From: Chalara sp. BL73
Lineage: Eukaryota; Ascomycota; Leotiomycetes; Helotiales
Assembly (NCBI GenBank): GCA_918026815.1
Contig: CAKJVC010000066.1
Coordinates: 1 to 64,000, forward strand
Length of the DNA stretch: 64,000 nucleotides
Direction: 5' to 3'
The translations under genes and the position numbers were made by a program. Shown one piece after another: positions 9,345 to 21,020 of this stretch. Position 1 is the first letter of the stretch. Every line of letters begins with the position of its first letter. The notes under the pieces are model-generated. The model had not been told where the DNA came from, did no database searches, and saw only the letters and a program-made list of their open reading frames with translations.

Positions 9345-10612
9345 ACCTCTAGCACGAAGAGCCAAGCGCAAACTCGATTGCTTGAGATTCATACCTGGCT
9401 GCCTTTTGTCGGACTGAGAACTACACTTCATATCACAAGACTGGAAGATGCCCCTCCGTACGAAGCTATCTCTTACATCTGGGGTAGTCCTGACCAAACC
9501 CACATAATATTGGCAAATGGCCGCCGTTTCCGAGTCACTGCAGCAACCTAGACCGCGCTTAACAACTGCAGCCTGTTCTTTGTCTCGAGATTCGTTTGGA
9601 TTGACTACGTCTGCATTGATCAATCAAACGCCCAAGAAAAGAGTACTCAAGTGCCTCTTATGAAAGAGATATGCTTTCGAGCAAGTCAGGTCATATATGG
9701 CTCGCAGCCCCTCTACGAGCCTCCTTTGCCTTGAGGATGCTTGAGATACTCGGTAGCCTGCAGGATGCCAACGTGGCAGTAGACCTGATCAAGGAACTTG
9801 GTGGAGTTGTCAAGGACTCCAGAATATATTCCGCAGAGCTTGCCCAGTTCATCCGAAGGGAAAAATATTCCTATTGTACATTCCGTTGGCGATCGTTGGG
9901 GAATTTCCTGAGCAATAGATGGTTTGGATGTGTATTGATCGTTCAAGGAGTCACTGTTGCCTCTCGCTTTGTATTCATATACCAAAAAAAATCAGTGGAC
10001 TGGGAGTCTCTAAAAGGCTTGATGCACAGTTTTCACTCACCAGATATAGCAGTAGTTCTTGGTTCTTCGGGACTGGGTGGCCGAAAGGCTCTGGAAAACT
10101 TGAGATCGTTCCATGCATTGGCAAAATTCTGTAACGATTACAATATGCTCAATACGCCTAGCAAAGCACTAGCCTGTCGCCACAACTTCGATTACGACGC
10201 GCAACTACCACTCGAGTTCCTCCTATCTAGGTGTGAGGGCCTCCAAGCCACTGACGCTAGAGACAAAGTTTTATGGTCTACTCGGCCTCACAACCGACAA
10301 GTCCGCACCAACACTCGTTCCTGATTATGAGAACAGAACAGCAATTGGCGTGCTCACAGACGCCGCTCGATATACCTTACATATTAAGAGATCATTGTAC
10401 TTACTTCCTTTTACGGGATTATATATGGTGAGTCCGGCACCCGTGGCCTGCCTAGTTGGGTCCCAGATTGGATTGTGCAACCACATTTCTCCGCGCTTGA
10501 GTCACCTATGCATGACCATTACGAAGGTGTTAAGCAACAAGCTTCTTGGAGTTCCAGCCCTCAGATATACCTACATCCTGATCCTAAGATTCTAGTTCTG
10601 TTTGAAACTTGA
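9345..10612 (+). pseudogene. decayed HET-domain (heterokaryon incompatibility) gene
   Basis: HET-domain proteins (PF06985) trigger incompatibility cell death in moulds. Diagnostic pieces appear in order but in changing frames: APPYEAISYIWGS, then an in-frame TAG at 9549, then SRFVWIDYVCIDQ and KSTQVPLMKEI, a slip near 9700, and RASFALRMLEILGSLQDA. A one-base slip follows in a T run at 10269-10272 just before YGLLGLTTDKSAPTLVPDY. A further slip near 10435 precedes RGLPSWVPDW; the final frame stops at 10612. At least one stop and three frameshifts, none at plausible splice sites, mean no full-length protein is made. The pieces are otherwise well preserved, so inactivation is not ancient. HET genes turn over rapidly in fungi. 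Confidence 0.85.
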
Positions 10613-12307
10613 TGGTGGCAAAATAGCATAAAATTGCAGATCGCTTTGGTCGGAGTTCTATATGCATATGCACTTTCTACATAAAGGTGTGCTTCCCAAT
10701 CTGTAATACCGCTTCATATATGGTGAAACTTCCGATGTACAAACAGAGAGCATAATGGGCCATATAAATATGCATTATAAGCAGCCTCCGTCGAAAGGTT
10801 GCACGACATGGTAGATGAAACATTGGCTAATTCACAGTACAAGGGACCTTGTGGTACTATCCAGTTTCGTGTGAATCAACTAACTTTCTGAAGCCATATA
10901 ACGGCTGTCAATGCAATAACTATAGTGGTCTGTTAGCATTATACGAACCAAGGAATCAGGGCTATAATTACTAATTAGCCTCTTGGTAAGTTCACTAATC
11001 GATTATGCTTATGCTGTGGTCAAAACACCTTTTGTCAACACTGACAATTGGCCCTCCACTTCGGTTCGACTTCATCCTGGCGAATTATTAGCTCATATAG
11101 ATCTGCCTCGGCCTCGAGCCGGCGTTGTGTGATGAACGTGGAGAAGAGCGATATCATCTGTTCCAGCATTTTTCTTCAGATACGACAGTCCCTCTAGTGG
11201 CCTATCTCTTGCATATATTACCGAGGCCTCGCAGACTTTGGGACATGCGATCATGCCTTCGACTCTCTCATTATCAAGCGGCAATGCCTGATGTAAGCGA
11301 GACTCTACTACCATTTCTGCTTTTACCTGTCCTCTGCTGATAGGCAAGGGCATCTCTGTAGTCATGGTGGGTACCCTCATCGCCATACACAGCATTCGCG
11401 TCTTACCAATCAAACCTAAGATTAATATCATAGAGGTTCTTAGTATTGTAGGCCACCCTCAGCAGCTGTATTTATCATTAGGGTTCTTACCGGTGGCGGG
11501 AAGTTACAATCTGATTGACACAAATGCATGCAAATATTCTCCTCGACCTTTCTGGATGCGTTACCTTTTCACGTCACTGTCTAATGGCTCTTGTGGCATT
11601 TCATTTAGCCCACATACTGTCGCAGTCTTCGCTGACGAGTCTGTCTCGGGAATGTATAGCCGTAGACTGATATTCGATAATCCAGATGAAGCCATGAGTT
11701 TCTTCAGTGTGCTGAGGGTAGCGCCTCTCCTGTCGTCACCGATATGTATCGCAAGTCGCAAGTCTTATTGGTTTCAATGCGGTAATCTTAGACACGATAT
11801 CGCATACCATTTTGAGCTGGTTGATACGTTCTTTGAAGAATAGTGGAGAGCTATTGACCACTATTGAAAGCAATTCGCAAGAGTAGAGCTGTAGCTCTTG
11901 ACACTGCTCTTGCCTCTCTTCGTTATTAGAAGTTGTAATGGTTTCTTCTGTATTTGGTTATTGGAAGACATGTGTCTAGCTGTTATACTTAAAGAGGTGG
12001 AAGGAATTATGAATTCTGAGTGAACTATGCATTGTAGAGATATATCTGCGATTGCTTCGCGGTAATATGCTGTTGAGCATGGTAAGAGACAAAGGCGTCA
12101 GGGTACAAAGATGCAAAGACACATTGGATCAACGCACTCGTCCTAGACATAAGCCATTGAACCAAGTATAGCATCATGCGAAAATATCATATTTTTTGCT
12201 TTACCTAATGTACAATCACCCAACCCAGGTTTGGTATTCCCAATGCCGCTATGCCCGAAAACGCCGAGATTGGACATAGTGATAAATATTATGTTAGCAA
12301 GGATATT
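10613..12307. other. AT-rich intergenic region with unassigned frames
   Basis: No recognised gene. Open frames on both strands at 11093-11843 overlap each other. The minus-strand ones (11093-11431 and 11561-11761) read like ordinary protein, but show no motif and start without clear context. They may be pieces of a spliced or decayed gene. Confidence 0.4.
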
Positions 12308-14213
12308 TCAATGGTTTGGCTTCGGCGGTGGGGCCATAGACCCCGTATTGACCTTTTTCAGTGGAGGAGGCCCCATCGAGCCATTGGTAGTGCTACCACC
12401 TCCGACTTGTGTGAATGTGCCTCCCTTAAACCACCTGTCTTCTTCAGCCTTCCGCTTTCGACTCAGCTCCGCTTGCATCTTAGGATCTACGAGTTCTAGT
12501 CCTTGGACAGGTGTAAATGCTAACGAAGATGCTGTTCCTGCTCCCGCACCCATAGTCGAACCCACGCCGGAAGCTCGCAGGCCCTTGCCTCTCAGATCAA
12601 CAGACCCAGCGGTTTGACCAAATCCACGAAGAGAGGATGCTGAACCACTGATGGGAGTTGCTCCACCCCATCCTTTGTTCTTGGCACTAAGTTTTGCCTT
12701 TGTTCGTTGATCAATCTGAATATTTCGTATCCTGCCATCATTCGATTGTCCGATCATACCCAAGCCCTTTGTACCGTCACCAGTACCATAACCCACCTCC
12801 TTTTCTTCTTTGCCGAACACCATTCTATTTTGAGCTTTTCGCAAATCTGTCATTGCGGTTGCCTCTTTGGCCTTTCGAGCTCGTCGTCCACCACGCTTCC
12901 GAGCTGGCTTATCATCGGGCGCTGGAAGTGCACGTTGGCCCTTGTTTGGAGGAGGCTCGGTGAGCTTCTCTAGCCTCTCTAGACACGAGGCCTTGAGCTC
13001 TTCACCGGTGTTGCCATCTGGGCTTTCGTGAACGCGATCGACCCGAGCCGCAAGCACCACCTTCGCCGAGACGATACGCATAGCTTGACGCTTAAGATCA
13101 TTGGGAATTCCCTTGATGATAGGCGAGTGATATAGGAAACCCTGTTGTCTAACACCAACATTTGTCGCAAATCCAGTGCCTGACTGCTTTTTTGATCCAA
13201 GAGGAGGTAGATTGCAGGCCGGCGTCTTAGCTAGACCAGTTAACCCTCCTGCAAAGTTGAGTAGTTGTGCTGCCGTTAAGGATCCAATAAGTGCTGTGAG
13301 ATTTGGCGCAAACAGGTTCATGCGCGACTGTACGTAGTCTGTCAAAGTCTTTTTTGCTCGATCCAAGGCTAGAGTCATATCACACGCTCTCATCACTCTT
13401 TCTAACTCCTTCGGGGTCATCTCACGCCCCTTGGTTGTAGTTGCCTCAACTGTAACAATCATCACCGATGGACCATCCAGGACAGATCTTAGCGTGGTGT
13501 TCAATCGGTTATCTTTCGATGTTTCAAGCTTCTTGATATTTTCGTGGTCCATAGGGCCATTGCCAATGATGCTAACGACCTTTGCATAGTCTAATGGATT
13601 TCCAACTAGAGTTTCTAATTCTGGAAACCGCACAGAGTAATGATCTCGGATAAACTTATGAACAAGTATAATTTCAGAGTCGATGGAGGTAGAAAGGGTG
13701 TTCGATTCTGTAAGCAGATGGTACTCGGGGTTGTCTTCGATAGATCCGATATGAGTGGTCTGCTGATCTGGCGGAAGTGATTGAAAATGTTCTATTTTCT
13801 ATAGAGTCGCATGGATGTCAGGTCTAATGGCCGATAAAATAAGATGTAAACCAGAGGTCTTCTTCATGTATAGAATAAGGGTTAGTACTGACCTTCAAAA
13901 CTGGCTCTAGCTTCCTCATCAAGCCGGCGACACTTCGTACATCATCTACATCACCAAGTTGCATCTTCTCAATCTTGGCTTTCGTTTCTTCTTCATCTTC
14001 GATATCGTCCTTCAGATCCATGCCCTCCATATCTTCGTCTACGTCTTCTTCATCGCCATCCAGCTCCATGTGGCCATTTCCCTTAAAGGCATGTTGTTTT
14101 TGCTCGTCGGAATCTGGGAACAGCCCTCCATTCTGCTGTTCTCCAGCTTCGCCTTCACCCTCAGACCCTGAGTCCTCGAAGTCATTCAATAGCTCATCTG
14201 CAAGAGTGGACAT
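12308..14213 (-). CDS. PRP31: Prp31, U4/U6 snRNP splicing factor
   Basis: Prp31 binds the U4 snRNA 5' stem-loop with Snu13 and is needed to form the U4/U6.U5 tri-snRNP before spliceosome activation. Two exons, 14213..13893 and 13798..12308, give about 603 residues, slightly longer than the human protein. The first about 70 residues are acidic (DGDEEDVDEDMEGM). The Nop domain includes VRFPELETLVGNPLDYAKVV, GPSVMIVTVEATTTKG and the loop AAQLLNFAGGLTGLAKTPACN. Downstream HSPIIKGIPNDLKRQAMRIVSAKVVLAARVD is also typical of the family. The C-terminal Prp31 region includes RKAQNRMVFGKEE and a Gly-rich tail. The start at 14213 gives the usual acidic N-terminus and lies 267 bp from the divergent CLF1 start. 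Confidence 0.95.
13799..13892 (-). other. intron of PRP31
   Basis: The donor is GTCAGT and the acceptor CTATAG, 94 nt, phase 0. The join links LEPVLK to KIEHFQSLPP, restoring the conserved N-terminal helix region. Confidence 0.8.
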
Positions 14214-14480
14214 CTTGCGTGAAGGAGATTGTGTATTGGATTCGTTAAGTTGAGGTCGAGGCTGTGAATAAGGTTATTTCTTGAGGCGGCTGAGCGGGCG
14301 CTAGCGGATGCGCCAGGGCTCATCTACAGATATATTTATTTCCTCATCAGGCGAGTGCCTAACCATACCTATATACCTTTGCAGAACCACGAACCACAAT
14401 CTATCACTGTCAGCAGCTTTTCCCCAAAGCCAGTATTAGCAATTGTAATCTGCTAATAAGAGTAAGAGGTCTTGTTCATC
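14214..14480. promoter_or_regulatory. shared divergent promoter of PRP31 and CLF1
   Basis: Only 267 bp separate the two start codons, so both promoters must overlap here. Read directly, the segment has a GC-rich patch (gcgggcgctagcggatgcgcc) near 14295 and no clear TATA box. Co-regulation is inference. Confidence 0.6.
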
Positions 14481-16581
14481 ATGGATTCTTCCTCGAGAGG
14501 CCCACCAAGGGTCAAGAACAAGGCGGCCAGCGCAATTCAAATCTCTGCAGAACAGCTTCTGCGAGAAGCTGTGGATCGCCAGGAGCCTGCACTTCAAGCG
14601 CCAACTCAGCGATTCGCCGATCTAGAAGAGCTCCATGAGTTCCAGGGCAGAAAGAGGAAGGAGTTTGAGGCGTATGTGCAGAGGAATAGGATTAATATGA
14701 ACAATTGGATGCGATATGCACAATGGGAACTTGAGCAGAAAGAATTTGCTCGGGCAAGATCAATTTTCGAAAGAGCGTTAGATGTGGACTCAAAATCAGT
14801 CACATTATGGATACGATACATTGAGGCGGAAATGAAGTCTCGAAACATCAATCATGCGAGGAATTTACTGGATCGCGCAGTTACTATTCTACCTCGGGTT
14901 GATAAGCTGTGGTACAAATATGTCTACATGGAAGAAATGCTGCAGAACATTCCGGGAACCAGGCAAGTTTTCGAGCGGTGGATGTCATGGGAGCCAGATG
15001 AGGCAGCTTGGAGTAGCTACATCAAGCTGGAGAAGAGGTATGGCGAATTTGAGAAGGCTCGGAACATATTTGAGAGGTTCACTTTGGTTCATCCAGAGCC
15101 GAGAAATTGGATTAAATGGGCTAGATTCGAAAAGGAGTACGGGACCAGCGATAACGTCAGGGAGGTCTTTGGAGCGGCTGTAGAAGCGCTGGGAGATGAC
15201 TTCATGGACGAGCGCCTCTTTATTGCATACGCCAGATACGAAGCCGAGCTGAAAGAGTACGAACGAGCTAGAGCTATTTACAAATATGCCTTGGATCGAT
15301 TAGCGCGGTCAAAGTCATTGGCGCTTCATAAAGCATACACGACTTTTGAGAAACAATTTGGTAATCGAGAGGGCGTTGAAGATGTAATTCTCTCCAAGAG
15401 AAGAGTTCAGTACGAGGAGCAGATCAAGGAGAACCCGAAGAATTACGATATTTGGTTTGACTATGCAAGATTGGAGGAGACATCCGGTGATGTGGATCGA
15501 GTACGAGATATCTATGAACGGGCTATATCTCAAATACCACCAACACAGGAAAAGCGCCATTGGAGACGCTATATCTATCTCTGGATCTTCTACGCTGTCT
15601 GGGAGGAGATGGAGACGAAGGATGTTGAACGCGCCAGACAAATATACCAGGAATGCCTGAAGCTGATACCGCACAAGAAATTCACCTTCGCCAAGATCTG
15701 GCTGATGAAAGCGCAATTTGAGATCCGTCAACAAGAATTGTCGGCAGCCCGGAAAACATTGGGGCAGGCAATTGGTATGTGCCCCAAGGACAAGCTTTTC
15801 AAGGGCTATGTACAGCTTGAGTTGAAGTTATTTGAGTTTGTGCGTTGTCGAACACTCTACGAGAAGCACATAGAATGGAACCCTGCGAATTGCCAAGCCT
15901 GGATCAAGTTTTCTGAGCTCGAGCGTGGGCTGGATGATCTTGAGCGAGCTCGCGCGATCTTCGAGCTTGCAATTCAGCAGGAGCAACTTGATATGCCAGA
16001 ATTACTATGGAAGGCTTATATCGACTTTGAAGAAGAGGAAGGCGAGTACGGCCGAACTCGAAAGCTGTATGAGAGGTTATTGGATAGAACCGATCATGTC
16101 AAAGTCTGGATCAGTTATGCACACTTTGAGATCAATATTCCCGATGAGGACGAAGAGATGGAGGGAGATGGAGAGGAGGAGAAGCCGGTTTCTGAAGAGG
16201 CAAAGGCAAGAGCAAGAAAGGTCTTCGAACGCGCTTTAAAGGGCATGAAGGATAAGGACTTGAAGGAAGAGGTATGTTTCCCGCCCCTATGTCCTACGTA
16301 CATCCAAAGAATCATAGCTAACATCCCACCAGCGTGTCTCACTCCTTAACGCCTGGCTCTCGTTCGAGCGAACACAAGGTTCCGAAGAAGACATCGAAAA
16401 GGTACAGAAACAAATGCCCCGCAAGCAAAAGAAGCGCCGCAAGATGGACGACGACAGTTACGAGGAGTATATCGACTACGTGTTCCCAGCGGACGATTTA
16501 CAGACCGCGAATGTTTCGAACCTTTTGGCGATGGCTGCAGCTTGGAAGCAACAGGGTGGTACGGTTGGTGGAGGCAGCTAG
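14481..16581 (+). CDS. CLF1: Clf1/Syf3 (Crooked neck) HAT-repeat splicing factor
   Basis: Clf1 is a scaffold of the Prp19-associated (NineTeen) complex in the spliceosome. Exons 14481..16271 and 16333..16581 give 679 residues, the usual family size. From about residue 40 the protein is a string of half-a-TPR (HAT) repeats. Examples are [39 protein letters not shown] and [14 protein letters not shown] repeats with the W..Y...E and R...ER pattern. The C-terminal exon has the basic [22 protein letters not shown] block conserved in the family. A leading TTG at 14472 is in frame but the ATG at 14481 is the natural start. It is divergent from PRP31, its partner in the same machine. Confidence 0.95.
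16272..16332 (+). other. intron of CLF1
   Basis: The donor is GTATGT and the acceptor CCACCAG, 61 nt, phase 0. The join links DLKEE to [12 protein letters not shown], continuing the last HAT repeat. Confidence 0.85.
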
Positions 16582-17644
16582 ATGTAGAGACAAGTGTTGA
16601 TACCCTGAATATTGTAATATGTATGTTTATATACTGCCATCACAAAATAAAAAATGCTGCATCACAAAGCCGAAAGACTTGTCCAGATACAAGAACTCAA
16701 TTTCCACTGGGATTATGTTTGTTTTCTTCATGATGATAGTGAGCTCGAAATGACCAATATCACCATCTTCAGGTTGCAGAGGAGAATCGTAAGATTCAAA
16801 AATCAGCAATGCCAAGCTTATATATCCATCTCCTACAATAAAACCATTTCCCTCCACGTTTTCATCCCAGCCAAGGCTCTATCTCTCGCTTGCACCTGCC
16901 AAGTGGATCCTCCTCCACTCCCTTCCATATCCATTTCCCAAAAAAAAAAACCCCCCCTGCCAAAAAGCAAGCTCAAGAGCTCATTATTATCCCTCAGGCG
17001 CGCTGCAATCAGAGTTAGTCTCCAATCTGAGGATATTTTTGTGACATGTTTTATACGTACAGTCGAACGCGCGACATTCCGGTAGACTATAATACTATTA
17101 CAGCCGGACGCCATAAACCAACTAGACGACCGAGGGTTTGTGGAATGATTTGTCAGCATGTATTATTGACAGATATTATATACCAGACAAGAATCGGGCT
17201 TGAGTTAATGAGTGTCCGGCTTAGCCGTACTCCATGTACAGTGGATGATCATGTTTCACTTCACATTGCGAATGATTAGAAGGAAGCATATTTTTGTGGA
17301 AATTGGATTAAGATAGTATGATTACCATTCGTCTAGTCAACTTGGTATCGCACAAACACTATCTATATACATCCTGCCATGACAGGCTTGGTCACAAGTT
17401 TCTAATTACAAGTAACAAAATAACGTGTAGACATTAAGTCATGCACTGAGGGTACTGTGGGCCGGCCATTCCGTGAGTTGTAAATATCCTTCAAACCCCG
17501 TCCCACCATCCTGCTCTGTAAATGCCGAACAATATTGAAAACTCCTGCTCCAAAACAATGCAGTATACTGATCTAAGAGGCACCAATTTTCGCTCAAATG
17601 CATCCAATCTAAAACACCATGTTTCTCGATGCTTGCTTCGTCTT
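16582..17644. other. intergenic between two converging 3' ends
   Basis: 3' regions of CLF1 (plus) and the coiled-coil gene (minus). A run of 11 A followed by 7 C at 16939-16956 is the only notable feature. No gene recognised. Confidence 0.5.
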
Positions 17645-20600
17645 TCAGGAAGAAAGAGTGGCGAAGCGACCTTGGAAGGCGCGAATTCGTTCTTCCTCAA
17701 TGGCCTTTTGAAGTCTCTTAGACTCTCGAACCGCTTCTTCACGCTCGTTTTGAAGCTCCATGACCTCGATCTGAGCGATGTTCATCCGACCCACAACTTC
17801 CTCCATCTCCTTATCCGCGTCAGCAAGAGCTGTCTCTAGCTCCATGACTCTCTGCTTCAAGAAATCCATTTTGGAATCCTCCGACACAGATAAAGCTTTG
17901 CCAGATGTGGTTGAGGAGATGCGAGGAGATTTGCCGGAATTCGCAAACATTGGAGACATCGGCGACTTCGGAGCAAATAGACGCGGCGATCGCATTCCAT
18001 CCTTCATGCGTTGTAGCTGAGTATTGTGGTTCTCTTTGAGCTCGCGGATCTCATCTTCATGACGAGAAATGGACTCTTCTGATGAGAGCTGGGCAGCCAT
18101 CAGCTGATCCTCAAGAGACTTGAGCCTCGACTGCATGAACATAATCCTTTGAGCATTGGTCTTCTGATCCTTTTCACCACGCTCGATCGTCTCGGCAAGT
18201 CGCTCCCTTAAAGTATTATTTGAAGAAAGTTGTTGCCGAACCTGGATGGCAAGATCCTCAATCCGCTTAGCTGAAACAGTGAGCTCATTAGCCATTGTTT
18301 GTTCGTCACTGAGATGAGTTCTCTCTATTTGTCTTAGTGAATCCGCCTCTTCGCGTAATCCGTTGGCGTCTTGTTGTGCAAAGTCCCGCTCTGAAATTGC
18401 TGCTGCAAGGCTTTGTTGGAGCTGAGACATTGCCTTTTCTGTCTCCTCATCTTTAGGGCCGGATAGCTCTAAAGTCTTGAGCCTTTCTAACGACTCTGCA
18501 TATGCCTTTTGTAAGTCAACATACGCACGTTCAAGGCTCTCTGACGATACATGACTGCTTCCTGGTCTCGAACCGTTTGCTTCCTGACGTTGAAGAGTTC
18601 CCGTAGGTATCAAGATATCATTCTCTTGGAGAAGACTCCTTAGCGAGCCGATTTCTTGTTCAGCACGGTCGAGATCCATCTTCAATCCGCTGAGGCCTTT
18701 CTCGCATTGCCACTTCTGCTCTATAGCATCATCAGCCCGGCGGCGAAGGGTATTAATCTCTTGTCGCAGTGCAGCGACTTCTTTATCATACGCTAGTCGC
18801 CTAGGTGAACTGGAAAGTGCCCGGTCGCGCTCAGCCTCGAGCTGTCGGATCTTCTTCTGATTTTCTCGATTCTGATGCTCCTGACGCTCAAGCAAACTTT
18901 TCAAAGCCGCATGAAGAGCGTCTCTTTGTAGCTCGACATCCTTGACACGCTCCGCAAGTGCTTCTCTCGATTCGGTCGTCTTCACTGATGCGGACCTTGA
19001 AAGTGACGATGGTCTTGATCTACTGCTCGGGGGATGAGCCAACGAGTTAGATCGGGAAAGGCCCTTCGAAGCCTTAACAGGTGCTGAGTTTGGCTCCTCT
19101 GATATGCTCTCGAACTTCGTCATCTGTTGCTGCATCTCCTGAGCTTGTCTCTGAGCATTAATTAATATTAGATTCTCCTTCTTCACATTTTGCAATTCCT
19201 GTTGCATTTTTGTCTGATCATAACTAAGCTTTTCATGTTGGGCTGCTTGGGCCTCCAGACCTTCCACACGAGCTCTTAGCTGTGGTACAATCTCGTCACG
19301 TAAGTTATCACGTTCATTATGGGAGCTTTGTAGTTCTCCTTTGAGAGCTGTCAAAAGGTCCTCGAAGTTGTCCTTGACTTGTCGCTCCTCAGCTAGTCGA
19401 CGACGAAGATCCTCACAGGTCAATTCCAAATCCCTTACACGGCCACCTGCATCAAGAGAATTCATAGAAGCAAGGTCCACCTATAATCATGTTAGCGAGC
19501 AAACTTCAACTCAAATGGACTGATGAACATTACATGTGATGCCTTCTCTTCCAGGTTGTGAATCTGTCGTTCAAGCTGTTTCCGCCTCATTCGCTCATCT
19601 TGAAGCTTGCTGGTAAGCTCGAGTCTAATCTGTGCCTTCTCTTGCTCCGTCTTCCGTATAGCACGCTCTAGATCATCCTGTTTTGCATCCGAGTCGCCGC
19701 CATATCTCACTGAGCTTGTCCCCGAATCTGAAAAGTAATCACTTGTTCTTCTACCGGGATTTGTTGAGGTTTGTGCTTCTGTTTGTAACCGCTCCACCAA
19801 GTCTTCTAGGTCCATTTCACGTCTTATGGAAGACGCCAGCTCCGAACTGATGTCTTTCAGTTCTTTTTCCATCTCTTCGACCTGTATTGGTGTCGTGGGT
19901 GTTGCCAATGGTAGTTGCAAGTATGCGCTTCCAAAATACCCTCCTGTCTCAGCATTTGCTTTCGGTACGTCGATAGCTGTAGGTTTTGTTTTGGAGTAAG
20001 TCGTCTTTGATGCATCTGGGTAGAGTTCTGGAGTCTGTGGTGACGGTATAGGGGAGTATGCCTTCTCTGAAAAACTTGTCCTTGACGACACAGGTGATAT
20101 ATTTCCGCCCCAACCAAAGAAGGATCCAAGCTTGGAGGCTCCTGGGGATTTCTGCGGCGATTTCTGTGCGGGTGTAGTGGTTTCGATTGAATCTTGCGAG
20201 AAGGTTCGTGATGAACCGCTAGACACATTTATTTTATGTGGTGGTGTAGGTTTGGCGGAGAAAATGGACATAGTAGCTGAGTTTGGTATACTTGAACCGG
20301 CATCAGTAAACCATGCACCAGTAGACTCACTCGTAGATGTCAGAGCTGATTCGCTGCCCAACCTTGCATGCTTTGACAAGGCGTCGTGGGATGGAACGGT
20401 ATCTGAGGTGTCCTTGTGGTTCAAACTGTCGGATTCAGTGTTTCGGTCAATTGATGCAGGCGCCGGCGTCTTATTGTCATCCGATGTCACTGCAGCCGGT
20501 AGTTCGCGCGACGTTCTGTTTCTTTATGTCAGCTCCAAAGAACGAAACGGCAACGACGTAATCAAACGTCGTAAACATACCGTGTAGATGGCTTTGAGGT

Positions 20601-21020
20601 GGAAGAGCGGGAAGGGGTAAATGGAGCGGTCGAGGTCTGCGGGAACTCGTAGAGAGTAGGGCTGTCAACGGAGTATGGTCTGGTAAAGACCTGATCCGGT
20701 GGATCGAGGGCGGTAACAAGGTGCTCCCCCGACGAGTATCTGGTAGCAAGAGGAGACGCCGTCAAAGGTAACGGCTTCCTCTTCACAGGCGATGGAGTTC
20801 CTGAACCCGACGACGACACGGTCGATAGAGTTCGTGGTCTAATGGATAATGCTGGGATACTAGGTCTATGGTTCCTTGAAGCCTTGGGAGGTTCCTCTGG
20901 CCAGTGAGTGGCTGGATGGACAGCCGTTGGGATATCAGATGAATCTGAAGCGTGAAAGGTCTCAGGGTGAAGAACCACAGAGGAGTGAGCGTTCTCTTGT
21001 GAACGGGCCTCGAACGCCAT
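17645..21020 (-). CDS. large fungal coiled-coil protein with disordered N-terminus
   Basis: Three exons, 21020..20581, 20515..19534 and 19480..17645, agree in phase and give about 1085 residues. Residues 1-350 are Ser/Thr/Pro-rich and probably disordered (SVSSSGSGTPSPVKRKPLP). From about residue 370 to the end heptad-rich coiled coil dominates (ELKDISSELASSIRREMDLE; VQLRARVEGLEAQ-like segments). It is interrupted by Ser-rich linkers such as SLAHPPSSRSRPSSLSRSAS and MRSPRLFAPKSPMSPMF. Similar proteins in other moulds are labelled M-repeat or Uso1-like by coiled-coil resemblance only. A scaffold or tether at the cytoskeleton or cell tips is possible but not shown. The start at 21020 was chosen as the first ATG that leads straight into the low-complexity region. 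An upstream in-frame ATG at 21221 would add 67 unlikely residues. Confidence 0.8.
19481..19533 (-). other. intron 2 of the coiled-coil gene
   Basis: The donor is GTAATG and the acceptor ATTATAG, 53 nt, phase 0, with CTAAC as a likely branch site. Confidence 0.8.
20516..20580 (-). other. intron 1 of the coiled-coil gene
   Basis: The donor is GTATGT and the acceptor AAACAG, 65 nt. A second AG about 24 nt further in (CTGCAG) gives a stop, so the first acceptor is preferred. Confidence 0.7.

Noticed and set aside
12231..12617. Plus-strand frames opposite PRP31
   Set aside because: Antisense shadows of a well-supported gene; the same applies to 13975-14253.
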